A stretch of 64,000 nucleotides of DNA. Origin: Hoyosella altamirensis. Lineage in GTDB: Bacteria > Actinomycetota > Actinomycetes > Mycobacteriales > Mycobacteriaceae. The translations under genes and the position numbers were made by a program. The DNA lies in NCBI RefSeq assembly GCF_014191505.1, contig NZ_JACHWS010000003.1, positions 930,001 to 994,000 on the forward strand. The letters are read 5' to 3'. Shown in pieces: positions 43,711 to 52,942 of this stretch. Positions within the stretch are counted from its first letter, which is position 1; the number at the start of each line of letters is the position of its first letter. The notes under the pieces were generated by a model, which was given only the letters and a program-made list of their open reading frames with translations, did not search any database and was not told the DNA's origin.

Positions 43711-44913
43711 TTACGCTGTCACACCCTGCCGGAACTTCGGCACGCGCAACACGACCCTAGTACCGGCCCCGACTGCAGTTTCGACGACCAGCCCATAATC
43801 ATCACCGAATACTGCACGTAAACGTTCGTCCACGTTGCTCAGCCCAATATGGGTGTCGTGCGGGTCGGAATCGAATGCGCCCGAGCGCAATCTTTCGGGG
43901 TCCATTCCGATTCCATCGTCTTCGATACTCAGAACGCATTCCGCACCGGAGTCCGTCGCGTTGATCGCCACTGACCCGCCTTCCGGGTTTCCAGCGATGC
44001 CATGCCGCACCGCGTTCTCCACAAGGGGCTGCAGCACGAGGAACGGGATGACAACGTTGAGAACCTCCGGCGCGACCTGCAAACGGACCGAGAGTTTTTC
44101 TCCGAAGCGTGCCTGCTCCAGGGTCAGATATCGCTCGACGTTCTGCAGCTCTTCTGCCAGCGTGGTGAACTCGCCAGCGGATCGAAACGAATACCGCGTG
44201 AAGTCCGCGAATTCGAGAATCAGCTCCCGCGCGCGCTGCGGGTCAGTGCGCACAAACGAGGCGATCGTGGTGAGAGCGTTGTAAATGAAATGCGGACTGA
44301 TCTGTGCCCGCAGCGCACGAACCTCGGCGTGCGCGAGCCGTTCCCGTGACGCGTCGAGTTCGGCGAGTTCGAGCTGACTTGCCGCGTAGCGCGTCACCTC
44401 TGCGAGGGTACGCACAAGTCCCGGGCTGACAGGACCGGTCACGACGGCGGTGAGAACCCCGACGGTTTGGGGAAGATCCGATGCTTCACCGGTGATGAGG
44501 GGCTGGGCGACGAACGCCCACACCTCGCAATCGTCACGGTTGCAATCCATGTCGTCGTGCCGGATCAGCCGCTGCCTTCCGGTAGCAACCACGTCTCGCG
44601 CCACTGCCGAAAAACTGCTCTTATGCTGCCGGCCTTGCCCCTCCCACGCGAGTACCTGCCCGTCCGCACCACAAATCGCCATTCCCTGGGAACCAACCAG
44701 CAATGACAGGATGGGGGCCGACTCAGCTGCGGATTCCGCGGTCAGTCCGCGGCGCAGCACCTTCGCCGCCTCACCCGCCGTGGACAGCGTCGCATGCACG
44801 GCGCGCTCTGTGGGCGTCGTGAAACCCTGGCGGGCACGCAGCCAGACGGCTATCGCAAGGACCACCAGGACGGCGAGCACGACCGCGCCGACAGCCACCG
44901 CGACAGAAGACAT
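43711..44913 (-). CDS. LytS-type sensor histidine kinase
   Basis: A 400-residue kinase with one N-terminal TM (AVAVGAVVLAVLVVLAIAVW), a central GAF-like sensory region (SQGMAICGADGQVLAWEGQG) containing the Cys-bearing DCNRDDCEVW, a His_kinase domain with phospho-His in QISPHFIYNALTTIASF, and an ATPase domain with VLQPLVENAVRHGIAGN and IEDDGIGMD. It is the partner expected for the LytTR regulator at 41401. Two Cys and an Asp/His cluster in the sensor region could bind a metal or redox cofactor; that is conjecture. Confidence 0.88.
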   Translation of the reverse strand: MSSVAVAVGAVVLAVLVVLAIAVWLRARQGFTTPTERAVHATLSTAGEAAKVLRRGLTAESAAESAPILSLLVGSQGMAICGADGQVLAWEGQGRQHKSSFSAVARDVVATGRQRLIRHDDMDCNRDDCEVWAFVAQPLITGEASDLPQTVGVLTAVVTGPVSPGLVRTLAEVTRYAASQLELAELDASRERLAHAEVRALRAQISPHFIYNALTTIASFVRTDPQRARELILEFADFTRYSFRSAGEFTTLAEELQNVERYLTLEQARFGEKLSVRLQVAPEVLNVVIPFLVLQPLVENAVRHGIAGNPEGGSVAINATDSGAECVLSIEDDGIGMDPERLRSGAFDSDPHDTHIGLSNVDERLRAVFGDDYGLVVETAVGAGTRVVLRVPKFRQGVTA

Positions 44914-45086
44914 AAGGTGAGATTACTTACGCGAGATACTTCGTGCTCGCAGGCAGGGACGTTTGATCTTGTGACACACCCGTAACTCATTTGGCATCAC
45001 TCGTGTTGCGCAAGTCCGCATCGTTGGACAGACTCAGCCGAAGCAAGCGATACCTTTTCGCGCAAAGCGGACCAAAGGAGTGCTAG

Positions 45087-45941
45087 ATGACGCAGTACCC
45101 TCCCGGCGGGCAACCACCACATGGTGGCGGTCCCGGCGAGCCGGATGACAGCGGAACGGGCGACCAGGGCTGGAATCCACCGTCAGAGCCCGGTGGCTAC
45201 CCACCACCTCCACCGCCTCAGTTCGGCGATTACCCACCCCCACCCCCTCCCGGCGGTTTCGGGCCGCAAGGCTCATACCCGCCACCCCCTCCCGGCGGGG
45301 GCGGTTACGGACAAGCCAGCGGCGAATTCCGCATCGGCGACGGTATCCGCTGGGCGTGGAACCGGTTCGCCGACAACTGGGCAATCTGGGTGGGATTCAC
45401 TCTCATCATCGGTGTGGTGAACATCGTCTTCTCATTCGCTGGATCAACTGGCCGCGACCCCGACGACATCTTTGCGTTCGGGTTCGTTGACCTCCTCGCG
45501 ACGATCATTTCCGCGGTGCTGGGCTGGATGATGATCCGCGGCGCGCTGTACACCGCGGACGGCATGAAGCCCAGTTTCGGGGACTTCGCGAACCTGAACA
45601 ACATTCTCCACCTCGCGATCGCCTCGATCCTCGTCGGCATCATGACGGCAATCGGCTTCGTCCTGCTGATCATCCCCGGCCTGATCGTCGCGTTCCTCTC
45701 GATGTTCGTGACGCACTTCGTGCTCGATCAGAACGTGGACGCGATCACCGGAATCAAGAGCAGCTGGTCACTCGTCTCCAAGAACGTGGTGCCGCTGCTG
45801 CTTCTGATCCTGACGCTGTTCGGACTCGGCCTCCTCGGCGTAATCACCTGCGGCCTCGGCTTCCTCGTGATTCTGCCGCTGATGACGATGCTGTCGGTCT
45901 ACGCATACCGGACGCTGACGGGCCGTCAGCCAGCCCTGTAG
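45087..45941 (+). CDS. Pro-rich multi-pass membrane protein (first of paralogous pair)
   Basis: A 284-residue protein: a Pro/Gly/Tyr-rich cytoplasmic N-terminus of about 90 residues with runs such as YPPPPPPQFGDY, then a membrane domain of about five segments (IWVGFTLIIGVVNIVFSF, IAIASILVGIMTAIGFVLLI). The FRIGDGIRWAWNRFADNWAI start and QNVDAITGIKSSWSLVSKN segment recur in the next gene. AAGGAG precedes the ATG. The function is unknown. The pair is separated by a terminator-like hairpin and converges on the second mce cluster. Confidence 0.82.
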   Translation: MTQYPPGGQPPHGGGPGEPDDSGTGDQGWNPPSEPGGYPPPPPPQFGDYPPPPPPGGFGPQGSYPPPPPGGGGYGQASGEFRIGDGIRWAWNRFADNWAIWVGFTLIIGVVNIVFSFAGSTGRDPDDIFAFGFVDLLATIISAVLGWMMIRGALYTADGMKPSFGDFANLNNILHLAIASILVGIMTAIGFVLLIIPGLIVAFLSMFVTHFVLDQNVDAITGIKSSWSLVSKNVVPLLLLILTLFGLGLLGVITCGLGFLVILPLMTMLSVYAYRTLTGRQPAL

Positions 45942-45957
45942 GTGCCGACTTTGGACT

Positions 45958-46000
45958 AGACGCGCTGGCGCGGGACACCTGTCCCGCGCCAGTAGCGTCT
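45958..46000 (+). terminator. Strong hairpin after the first Pro-rich membrane gene
   Basis: AGACGC (45958-45963) pairs with GCGTCT (45995-46000), enclosing CTGGCGCGGGACA (45965-45977) and TGTCCCGCGCCAG (45980-45992). The structure is very GC-rich. It lies 17 bases after the stop at 45941 and before the next gene's ATG. No long T-run follows, as is common for terminators in this group. Confidence 0.72.
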
Positions 46001-46044
46001 TAGCAGTCATACTTGATGGCTGAGGTTCAACGAGATGGGGACAG

Positions 46045-46977
46045 ATGTCGAGCAATCCACCCAGCGGTGACAGCACCTCCGGAGAGTCCGGCTTTCCGAC
46101 GCCTGAAGACATCCCGCAGCCCGGCGCGACGCCGGAACCTGGCGGTTACCCGCCGCAGGGCGAATATCCCAGGGCAGGTGGTTCTCTCAGTCCCGGCGCG
46201 AAGCCGCCCCCAGGCAACTATCTGGACCCGGGCGAGCAACCCCCCGCACCCTACGGTCCGCTCAAGGGAAGTGGCGGGAAGGGCAAGCTGCGCTATCGCG
46301 GGGCGGCTGACGCCACCTTCGACATCGGCGACGCACTGCGTTTCGCGTGGGACAAATACGTCAACAATGTGGGGGCGTGGATAGGGTTTCTGCTCCTCAG
46401 CCTTGTTTTCGGCCTTCTGGTCGCCTTCCCCGCCTCCATGATTTTCCTGGCTCCTGCTGGCGAACCCGACCGCAATCCTCTGGTGGTGGTCTCGCTCGCT
46501 GCGGCCGGAATCGCGATCATCGTTGGGGTACTGATGGTTCTGAGCGCGGGCGTCGTACGGGGAGCACTCGATGAAAGCGCGGGTGAACGCCCAGCGCTCC
46601 GGGATTTCCTGCGGCTGACGAACATCGGTCAAATACTGCTCGCCACCGTTGTGGTAGCAGCCTTGACGCTGGCTGGCCTGCTGCTGTGCGTGGTCCCTGG
46701 GCTGATCGTCGGGTTCCTCAGCATGTTCACTGTGCACTTCGTTGTCGATCAGAACCAGAACGCGATCGAGGCGCTCAAGTCGAGCTGGCGCACCGTGATC
46801 GACAACGTAGGGCCGCTGCTGCTCTTGACGGTCGCCTGTTACCTCATCGTGGTGCTGGGCACCGTGGTGATCGTAGGCTTCCTCATCACCATCCCGGTAA
46901 CAGCGATCGCGCTCGCCTACGCTTACCGGACGGTGACAGGCAGCCGGGAGACGTCAGGAACCTCCGACGTCGTGTAA
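46045..46977 (+). CDS. Pro/Gly-rich multi-pass membrane protein (second of paralogous pair)
   Basis: A 310-residue paralogue of the preceding protein. The N-terminal 90 residues are Ser/Pro/Gly/Glu-rich with repeated PQPGATPEPGGYPP-like segments. The membrane domain begins FDIGDALRFAWDKYVNNVGA and includes QNQNAIEALKSSWRTVIDNV, both matched in the upstream gene. Its last 24 bases overlap the convergent Mce-associated gene. I do not recognise a function; such proteins may organise membrane complexes. Confidence 0.8.
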   Translation: MSSNPPSGDSTSGESGFPTPEDIPQPGATPEPGGYPPQGEYPRAGGSLSPGAKPPPGNYLDPGEQPPAPYGPLKGSGGKGKLRYRGAADATFDIGDALRFAWDKYVNNVGAWIGFLLLSLVFGLLVAFPASMIFLAPAGEPDRNPLVVVSLAAAGIAIIVGVLMVLSAGVVRGALDESAGERPALRDFLRLTNIGQILLATVVVAALTLAGLLLCVVPGLIVGFLSMFTVHFVVDQNQNAIEALKSSWRTVIDNVGPLLLLTVACYLIVVLGTVVIVGFLITIPVTAIALAYAYRTVTGSRETSGTSDVV

Positions 46978-47526
46978 AAGCCACTCGCCGTCGACCTTGT
47001 GCAGCGTCACAAGAAGGCGGCTCTTGTCGAGACGGCCGTCAGGGGCGAGAACGTTACGCACCTGCTGGTCCAGAAAAACCATTACTTGCGCGCCATCGTC
47101 AGTCTGACGATAGACCGCGGCATACTCGACCGTGCCCTCGGAGACACCCTCCGCTTCGCTGAGAAACTCTCTCAGCGATTCCGCTGCGGTTCGGTACTCC
47201 TCTTGGAATTCAGGGGTTGAGATCGCGGCGACAGAATCGTAATGCTCATCGAAGTTGTCGAAGGAATAGGTGCTGACCATTTCCGCATACTCGGCGCCCG
47301 CAGCGGCAGCGCCGGTGAGCTCCTCGCCCTCGAACTCGCTCGCGCTGGTGTCCCGGGTCGCGTCCCAGTAGAGGTAACCCAGTACCGCGCTGAGGCCCGT
47401 CATCACTGCCAGTGCGATTGCCAGAAGGGTGGTTCCGCCACGCTTACGAGGTGCCGCTGGAGACGGTACCTCCGCTCCGTCTGCCGGACCATCGGATTGT
47501 GCGTCAGCATCGGACATGTTGGTCAA
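46954..47526 (-). CDS. Mce-associated membrane protein of the second cluster
   Basis: A 190-residue protein with a disordered acidic N-terminus, one TM (TLLAIALAVMTGLSAVLGYL) and an extracytoplasmic NTF2-like domain (AAAGAEYAEMVSTYSFDNFD, QVMVFLDQQVRNVLAPDGRL). It overlaps mceF by four bases if the TTG at 47526 is used (GGGA eight bases upstream); an ATG three codons later is the alternative. Only one such gene is present, against two in mce4. Confidence 0.82.
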   Translation of the reverse strand: MTNMSDADAQSDGPADGAEVPSPAAPRKRGGTTLLAIALAVMTGLSAVLGYLYWDATRDTSASEFEGEELTGAAAAGAEYAEMVSTYSFDNFDEHYDSVAAISTPEFQEEYRTAAESLREFLSEAEGVSEGTVEYAAVYRQTDDGAQVMVFLDQQVRNVLAPDGRLDKSRLLVTLHKVDGEWLLHDVGGS

Positions 47527-48734
47527 TTCGGTGTTCCCATCTCAAGCAATTCCCGGAACGCCTCGATTCCGGTCGGTATCAGCAGCGGATCATCGACGAT
47601 CGGTGGCCCGACAGTCTGGAACCCTGGCGTCGTGTAGCCGAGCAGACCCAGCCCGTCCGGTCTCGGAGCGGTGAGCGCGCCACGGTTAGCGTGGTGTTCC
47701 CCCGGCGGACAGTACACGCCCAAATTGGGCTCGCGTGGACTGACGTCACCGACCACGCGGCGCGGAGTTTCGTAGTAGCAGACCGGGCCCTGGGTGACGA
47801 CAAGGGTGAAGTCCGCGCGGTCCCCGATCCCGATCCTGGTGAGCTTCTCCAACGCAACGGGCATGGTGTCTGCCATCGCCAGAAGCGCGGCGTCACGACC
47901 ACCCAGGATCTGAAAGACATCGGCGAGTCCACGGGTGAGTCGTGCGTCATCACTCGGCAGTTCGTCGAGCAAACGGGTCAAGCGCTGCATCACCCTCGGA
48001 CCTTCGTCCAGCAGATAGTCCAGAGCGGGCCCGCCTTCGGTGAAGTCCTCCCCCACCACGCGCATCGATCGCGCGGTGCCCGGCAAGGCATCTGAGGCGT
48101 CAGCGAGCGCCGCCATCGTTCGCTGCCCGTTTTCGCCGAACCAGTCGAAAGTTTCGTCGTGGTCCTCGAGTACTCCAGCGAGCGCGTGCGCGTTGTCCAC
48201 GATGTCGCCGATGTCATCGGACCTGTTCGCCAGCGCGGCCGACATCGATTCCGCGAGCGACCCGATTGATCCGGCGTCCAGGGAATCGATCAGTACGCGC
48301 ACTTGGGCGAGGGATTCGGTGAATCCGACGTTTTGCATCTCGACAGGAGCTCGTACGAGGTCGCCGTCCTCCAGGTTTCTGTCACTTTCCGCGTCGGCCC
48401 GGAACTCCAGCACAGACAAGCCAGCAGGATTCAGCATTGACGCGATCGCGTAAGAGTCAGCCGGTATTTGCGTACCAGGGTCAAGTGCGACATTGATATC
48501 CACGCCGCCGATTTCCGCGACGTCCACTGAGGTCACCTTTCCGGACACGATCCCGCGGAATGTTACGGGCGTGCCTGAACCAATCCCCCTGGCGTGATCA
48601 AAATGCGTGACAACGTGGATCGTTGAGCCGAACGGATTCGCTTGCGGCCCCAAGGAGTAGCGAATACCTGCAGGAACGACGACGATCGCGATGGCGAGAA
48701 ACAACGCCAGCTGAACAAGCACTGCTTTTCTCAT
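47523..48734 (-). CDS. MceF-type subunit, second cluster
   Basis: A 403-residue Mce protein with TM VLVQLALFLAIAIVVVPAGI, MCE domain IHVVTHFDHARGIGSGTPVT and FRGIVSGKVTSVDVAEIG, helices, and a Cys-containing C-terminus (GPVCYYETPRR, LGVYCPPGEH) like MceF proteins. It has four-base overlaps with mceE and the Mce-associated gene. The cluster's substrate is unknown. Confidence 0.88.
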   Translation of the reverse strand: MRKAVLVQLALFLAIAIVVVPAGIRYSLGPQANPFGSTIHVVTHFDHARGIGSGTPVTFRGIVSGKVTSVDVAEIGGVDINVALDPGTQIPADSYAIASMLNPAGLSVLEFRADAESDRNLEDGDLVRAPVEMQNVGFTESLAQVRVLIDSLDAGSIGSLAESMSAALANRSDDIGDIVDNAHALAGVLEDHDETFDWFGENGQRTMAALADASDALPGTARSMRVVGEDFTEGGPALDYLLDEGPRVMQRLTRLLDELPSDDARLTRGLADVFQILGGRDAALLAMADTMPVALEKLTRIGIGDRADFTLVVTQGPVCYYETPRRVVGDVSPREPNLGVYCPPGEHHANRGALTAPRPDGLGLLGYTTPGFQTVGPPIVDDPLLIPTGIEAFRELLEMGTPN

Positions 48735-49774
48735 CGCGTGCCCTCCGTGAGTTGCCTTAACAGTGCGTTCGGGTCGCTTTCATCCGCGCGGGTGCCAAAA
48801 AGCACCTTCGCGACCGATTCGGGAAGGTCGAGCGTCCCGTCGAAGCGAAGGTAATCACCCTCCTGAGCGTTGGCGAAGCCATTCATGAACGCAGCCAGGA
48901 CGATATGCAACTGTGTGAGTTCGTAGTTCACGGATTCGAACGCGTCAACGACGCCCCGAAGCCGCTCAGGGAATTTAGGCAGCTCTTGTTCTGTCTGGCC
49001 GAGCAGCGTCGCGAGATCTGCTCCGGCGGCGGCAAAGCGGTCAACGAACGCCCCGATTTGCTGTTCCTGTTGTGACAGCTCGGCGAGCAGCGGACCGGCG
49101 CTATTCAGTCCACGCTCGAAGTTCCCTCGATTGTCGGCGAACTGCGCCGTGGTGCTGGCCATCGCGGTGAGCGTGGCGTCTATCTCGTCATGCTGAGCGT
49201 TGATGGTGTCGGTAATGGCGATCAGTGAATCGACGAGCCGGGCGAAGTCTCCCCCGCGCCCACGGAATGCTTCGGCCGCTTCTTTCACTACGGTTTCTAG
49301 CTGATCGATTCCGCTGGCCTGCAGCACGAGACCGATTGCCGCGATACTGGATTCAAGTTCCGGTCCGAGTTCGGTGTAGTCGCGGGTGATCACGCTGCCC
49401 GGCTCGAGCGGCAGGGCGGCGGGGTCAGCTGGTATCAGCATTCGCACATAGGGGTTACCGAGCAGGGTGGGCAGCTCCACGCGCGCCGAAACGTTGCTCG
49501 GGAGTTCGACATCGCCGTCGAGCCGCATAGTGAGCACGGCCTGGCCACCATCCGGTCGCAAGTCACTGATACGCCCGATGAGCCGCTGTCCGAGGCGCAC
49601 CTCACTACCCACGTTGAGAAGATCCGCGCTCTGCACTACCGCATCGATCGAGTACGTATTGCGCCCCTGCGCCCAATCCGTCGGGATCTGATCCATTCCG
49701 ATGGAGCATCCCGTTAGCGTCGCCGCGGCGCAAAGTCCGATAAGCGCCTGTCTCGATTTCGTGAGCACAGTCAT
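48731..49774 (-). CDS. MceE-type lipoprotein, second cluster
   Basis: A 347-residue Mce lipoprotein: lipobox LTGC with Cys23 after a basic start, MCE domain YSIDAVVQSADLLNVGSEVR and LGQRLIGRISDLRPDGGQAV, then helices. Separated from mceD by two bases and overlapping mceF by four. Confidence 0.88.
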   Translation of the reverse strand: MTVLTKSRQALIGLCAAATLTGCSIGMDQIPTDWAQGRNTYSIDAVVQSADLLNVGSEVRLGQRLIGRISDLRPDGGQAVLTMRLDGDVELPSNVSARVELPTLLGNPYVRMLIPADPAALPLEPGSVITRDYTELGPELESSIAAIGLVLQASGIDQLETVVKEAAEAFRGRGGDFARLVDSLIAITDTINAQHDEIDATLTAMASTTAQFADNRGNFERGLNSAGPLLAELSQQEQQIGAFVDRFAAAGADLATLLGQTEQELPKFPERLRGVVDAFESVNYELTQLHIVLAAFMNGFANAQEGDYLRFDGTLDLPESVAKVLFGTRADESDPNALLRQLTEGTR

Positions 49775-49776
49775 GG

Positions 49777-50883
49777 TCAGCGCCCTCCCGCTTCAAGGAT
49801 TCCGCGGATACCGAGCGGATCGGAAAGACTGATGGGCAGTGAGATCGGGTTAGTGAGCCCCATCCCCGTGCAGATTGGCGGCGGCACGGGACCACACACC
49901 CCCTGGTCTTGCAGGCCTGACAACTGCTGGAGTTCGGAAGCAACATTGAGACGAATGCGTGCACGCCCGTCGTCACCGATCAAGTTGCTGATGTTCTCCA
50001 TGATCAGTGGCAGAAGGTCAACCAGGTCGGCAACCTGACTAGGATTGGCGGCCACCGCGTCGATCAGTAGCCTGATGTCTTCCATGACCACGGGAAAATC
50101 GTCCCCGCGCTGGTCAATCAGCAGGTCGATCTCTTCGTAGAAGCCACGGAAGGACGTCATGAGTTCCGCGACATTCGCTTCTTCGGCTACGGCCTGCTCA
50201 CTGAGTATCGCGAGCGACCCAGCGAAGCTCCTGATTTCTTGTTCCCGGTCTGAGACGAGCCTTGCCACGTCCCCCAAAACCGCGATGATTTCGTCGAATT
50301 CTTCGGTGTGCGCGCCAGCGATACGGGACGCCGCGGCCATCTCCTGGATCATGACGTTCGTTTCCGGCCCGATCCCGTCAAATGATGCGGCGACCCGGTC
50401 GATCGCGCCGCCAACACCGGCGCCTGTGCTCAGAGCTTCACCGAGGTGATTGAACGATTGCAGCAGATCGTCGAAAGCAATCGGTACGTGGGTTCGTGTG
50501 CGCGGCAGTGTGCCGCCTTCCGGGAACTCCGGTCCGCTGATGTAGCGCGGGGTGAGTTCGATATAGCGATCGGCGAGGATGGACCGGTTCACGATGTACG
50601 CTTCCGCGTCGTCTGGAATGGGGACTTCGCGGTCCAGCATCATCTCGACACGGACGTGGTCACCCAGCGCTTGCACAGACGTCACCCGGCCGACCTCGAT
50701 GCCGAGAACCAGGACGGGGCTATCGGGGTAGACACCGGACGCTGACATGAACTCCGCGACTATCAGCTTGCGGTCGTCCCGGAGGAACGCGACCCAGACA
50801 ATCGCAAACACGAGCACGATGACAAGCACCAGCACGACCATCCGAACGACGCTGGAACGAGTAGAGCGGACTGTGCTGACCAT
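49777..50883 (-). CDS. MceD-type subunit, second cluster
   Basis: A 368-residue Mce protein: TM VVRMVVLVLVIVLVFAIVWV, MCE domain LIVAEFMSASGVYPDSPVLV and LGIEVGRVTSVQALGDHV, then helices. The ATG at 50883 overlaps the mceC stop by one base (TAATG) and has GAGGGGTG eight bases upstream, so I prefer it to a GTG at 50892. Confidence 0.88.
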   Translation of the reverse strand: MVSTVRSTRSSVVRMVVLVLVIVLVFAIVWVAFLRDDRKLIVAEFMSASGVYPDSPVLVLGIEVGRVTSVQALGDHVRVEMMLDREVPIPDDAEAYIVNRSILADRYIELTPRYISGPEFPEGGTLPRTRTHVPIAFDDLLQSFNHLGEALSTGAGVGGAIDRVAASFDGIGPETNVMIQEMAAASRIAGAHTEEFDEIIAVLGDVARLVSDREQEIRSFAGSLAILSEQAVAEEANVAELMTSFRGFYEEIDLLIDQRGDDFPVVMEDIRLLIDAVAANPSQVADLVDLLPLIMENISNLIGDDGRARIRLNVASELQQLSGLQDQGVCGPVPPPICTGMGLTNPISLPISLSDPLGIRGILEAGGR

Positions 50884-51914
50884 TATTGGCACCCCTCAAC
50901 CGCACCGAGGAGACACAACAGGTTGTCCGGGATGATAGTGGTCGGGGTGTTGACGTCGACCCATGGCCCGCTGCCCGTTGCGTCCGCGACTTTCTGGAAA
51001 GCGGGCGACCCCTGCTCGAGGATCGTCTCCAGCGTCGCGGCCTGGTCCGCGAGCGTTCGCATGACGTTGCGCAAGTTGGGGATCAGACCCGGGCGGTCCT
51101 GGAAGAGTTCATCTAGCTGACCTGCCACGGTTTCCAATCCCTGGCTCAGGCGGACCAGCATTACATGCCGGTCGGCAAGTGACTGCAGAATGACTGATCC
51201 CTGCACCAGCAGCGAATCGAAGTTCGACTGTTGCGAGTCGACAATGCCCGCGACGTCTCTAGCGAGTGTGAGCACCCGTTCAATCTGGTCACCACTGTCG
51301 TTGATCAGGGCGGCTGTGGCGTTGAGTGTGGTGATCGCGTCGCGCATCACCTCGGGGTTCTCCGGCAATGCATCCACCGTCAACTGTGTGAGCTGCCCGA
51401 GTTGGTCGAAGTTGAGCCCCTCGGTCGATTCGTGGGCGGCGCGGGCGATCTCGTCGAGGCTGAACGGAACGCTCGAACGTGCCAGCGGGATCGTGTTGCC
51501 GTCGAGGTCACCCGTGCCGTTCGGTTTGATCTCCAGATACATCTTGCCGAGCACGGTGCGAAGCTTCACGGCGGCGGTGGTTCGTTCGCCTAGCGCGATG
51601 CGCCGCTCGACCCGGAAGTCGGCGCGGACGTTCGGACCGTCGAGCACGATTTGGTCGACCTTGCCCGCGGGCACACCAGCGACATAGATCGGGTCGCCTG
51701 GTGATAGCCCGCCTGACTCTGCCAATTCGACGCTGTACGAGGTGGTACGCAGCAGATAGGTGACCTGGGGAAGTACGCTCGCGCCGACGAACAGCGCCAA
51801 GACTAGCGCGATCCCGACGAGCCCAATCAGTCCGGGGCGGCGCACGCGCAATGTGGTCGCGCCCGACGAGGTCAGCGTGCGCCACAGGCCCTTGATCGAA
51901 GTTGATGCGCTCAT
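50883..51914 (-). CDS. MceC-type subunit, second cluster
   Basis: A 343-residue Mce protein: TM LIGLVGIALVLALFVGASVL, MCE domain YSVELAESGGLSPGDPIYVA and GVPAGKVDQIVLDGPNV, and a C-terminus ATGSGPWVDVNTPTTIIPDN. The ATG at 51914 (MSASTSIKG) overlaps mceB by four bases; the longer frame to 52013 lies inside mceB. Confidence 0.88.
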   Translation of the reverse strand: MSASTSIKGLWRTLTSSGATTLRVRRPGLIGLVGIALVLALFVGASVLPQVTYLLRTTSYSVELAESGGLSPGDPIYVAGVPAGKVDQIVLDGPNVRADFRVERRIALGERTTAAVKLRTVLGKMYLEIKPNGTGDLDGNTIPLARSSVPFSLDEIARAAHESTEGLNFDQLGQLTQLTVDALPENPEVMRDAITTLNATAALINDSGDQIERVLTLARDVAGIVDSQQSNFDSLLVQGSVILQSLADRHVMLVRLSQGLETVAGQLDELFQDRPGLIPNLRNVMRTLADQAATLETILEQGSPAFQKVADATGSGPWVDVNTPTTIIPDNLLCLLGAVEGCQ

Positions 51915-52942
51915 CGGCACACCGCCGAATGTCCGCCTCCAGCAAGCTGGAAGATGTCGACTTCCACACCCTCGACCTTGATGGAAAGCGTGCAGAGATA
52001 CAGGGTGAGCCACGAGCCGTAGTCACCGATCATATTCACCGACGCCGCAAGGCGATCCAGGGAAGCGAGCAGCGCGACGAAGGTGTCAGTGTTGTCAATC
52101 CACGTGTCTGTCATTGTCTTCGCCCGTTCGATCGTGGCCTCGAGGTTGTCGAACGATGATCCGCTGACGAATTCCGCAAGATTGTCGGCGGTAGTCGAGC
52201 CATCTTCGAGGATCGTGATGACATCGTCGTTCTGCGCGGCGATCCGCTCCGCGAGGATCGTCACCGCACCGAAGGCGGACTCGACATCACTGCCCTGATC
52301 GACGACGGTGTCCAGGACGATCGCGAGGTCGTCCGCGAGAGTGTTGATCAGCGCCGACCGTTCGACGAACACCCCTGCAGCGTCCACCATGCCGACGAGC
52401 AGCGTCTCGAGCGCGTCGGTGTTTCCTTCGAGAGCCTGGATCGCCGCGGCCGCTATCTCGTTCAGCCGGTCCGGTTCGATCGCTGCGAAAAGGGGCTTGA
52501 AACCATTAAACAGTTCGGTGACGTCGACGGGCTCACGCGTTTGAGAAAGCGGGATCGTCGCATCGGGTTCCAGCGTTTCCGTTGCGTTTTCCGGGTCGGT
52601 CAGCGCGAGATAGCGCACGCCGAGCATGTCCGCGAACCGCACTGCCGCTGTGACATCTCCGGGCAACGGGTGATCCGCGGTGACCGACATTGATACGAGC
52701 GCATGTTCCCGCCCCTCTGGGGTGCGCACGAACGAAAGGTCACTGACCTTCCCGACCCGCACACCCGCGAGAGTGACGTCGTTCCCTACCTGCAGCCCGG
52801 TGATGTCAGTGAACTCCGCGTGATAAGTGACAGCTCGGCCGGGCACAGGCCGGGCAAGTGTTTGCCAGATACTGAGTCCCGCGACCAGGGCGACGATGAC
52901 GAACGCGGCGACGACCACCGCGGCGCCCCACCTGAATTTCAT
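51911..52942 (-). CDS. MceB-type subunit, second cluster
   Basis: A 343-residue Mce protein: TM AAVVVAAFVIVALVAGLSIW, MCE domain YHAEFTDITGLQVGNDVTLA and GVRVGKVSDLSFV, a linker FNGFKPLFAAIEP, and the MceB-type end MIGDYGSWLTLYLCTLSIKV. Overlaps mceA and mceC by four bases. Confidence 0.9.
   Translation of the reverse strand: MKFRWGAAVVVAAFVIVALVAGLSIWQTLARPVPGRAVTYHAEFTDITGLQVGNDVTLAGVRVGKVSDLSFVRTPEGREHALVSMSVTADHPLPGDVTAAVRFADMLGVRYLALTDPENATETLEPDATIPLSQTREPVDVTELFNGFKPLFAAIEPDRLNEIAAAAIQALEGNTDALETLLVGMVDAAGVFVERSALINTLADDLAIVLDTVVDQGSDVESAFGAVTILAERIAAQNDDVITILEDGSTTADNLAEFVSGSSFDNLEATIERAKTMTDTWIDNTDTFVALLASLDRLAASVNMIGDYGSWLTLYLCTLSIKVEGVEVDIFQLAGGGHSAVCR

Noticed and set aside
45180-45305. 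Low-complexity CCACC/CCCCC tracts as a possible regulatory repeat
   Set aside because: They are Pro codons of the membrane protein's N-terminal region.
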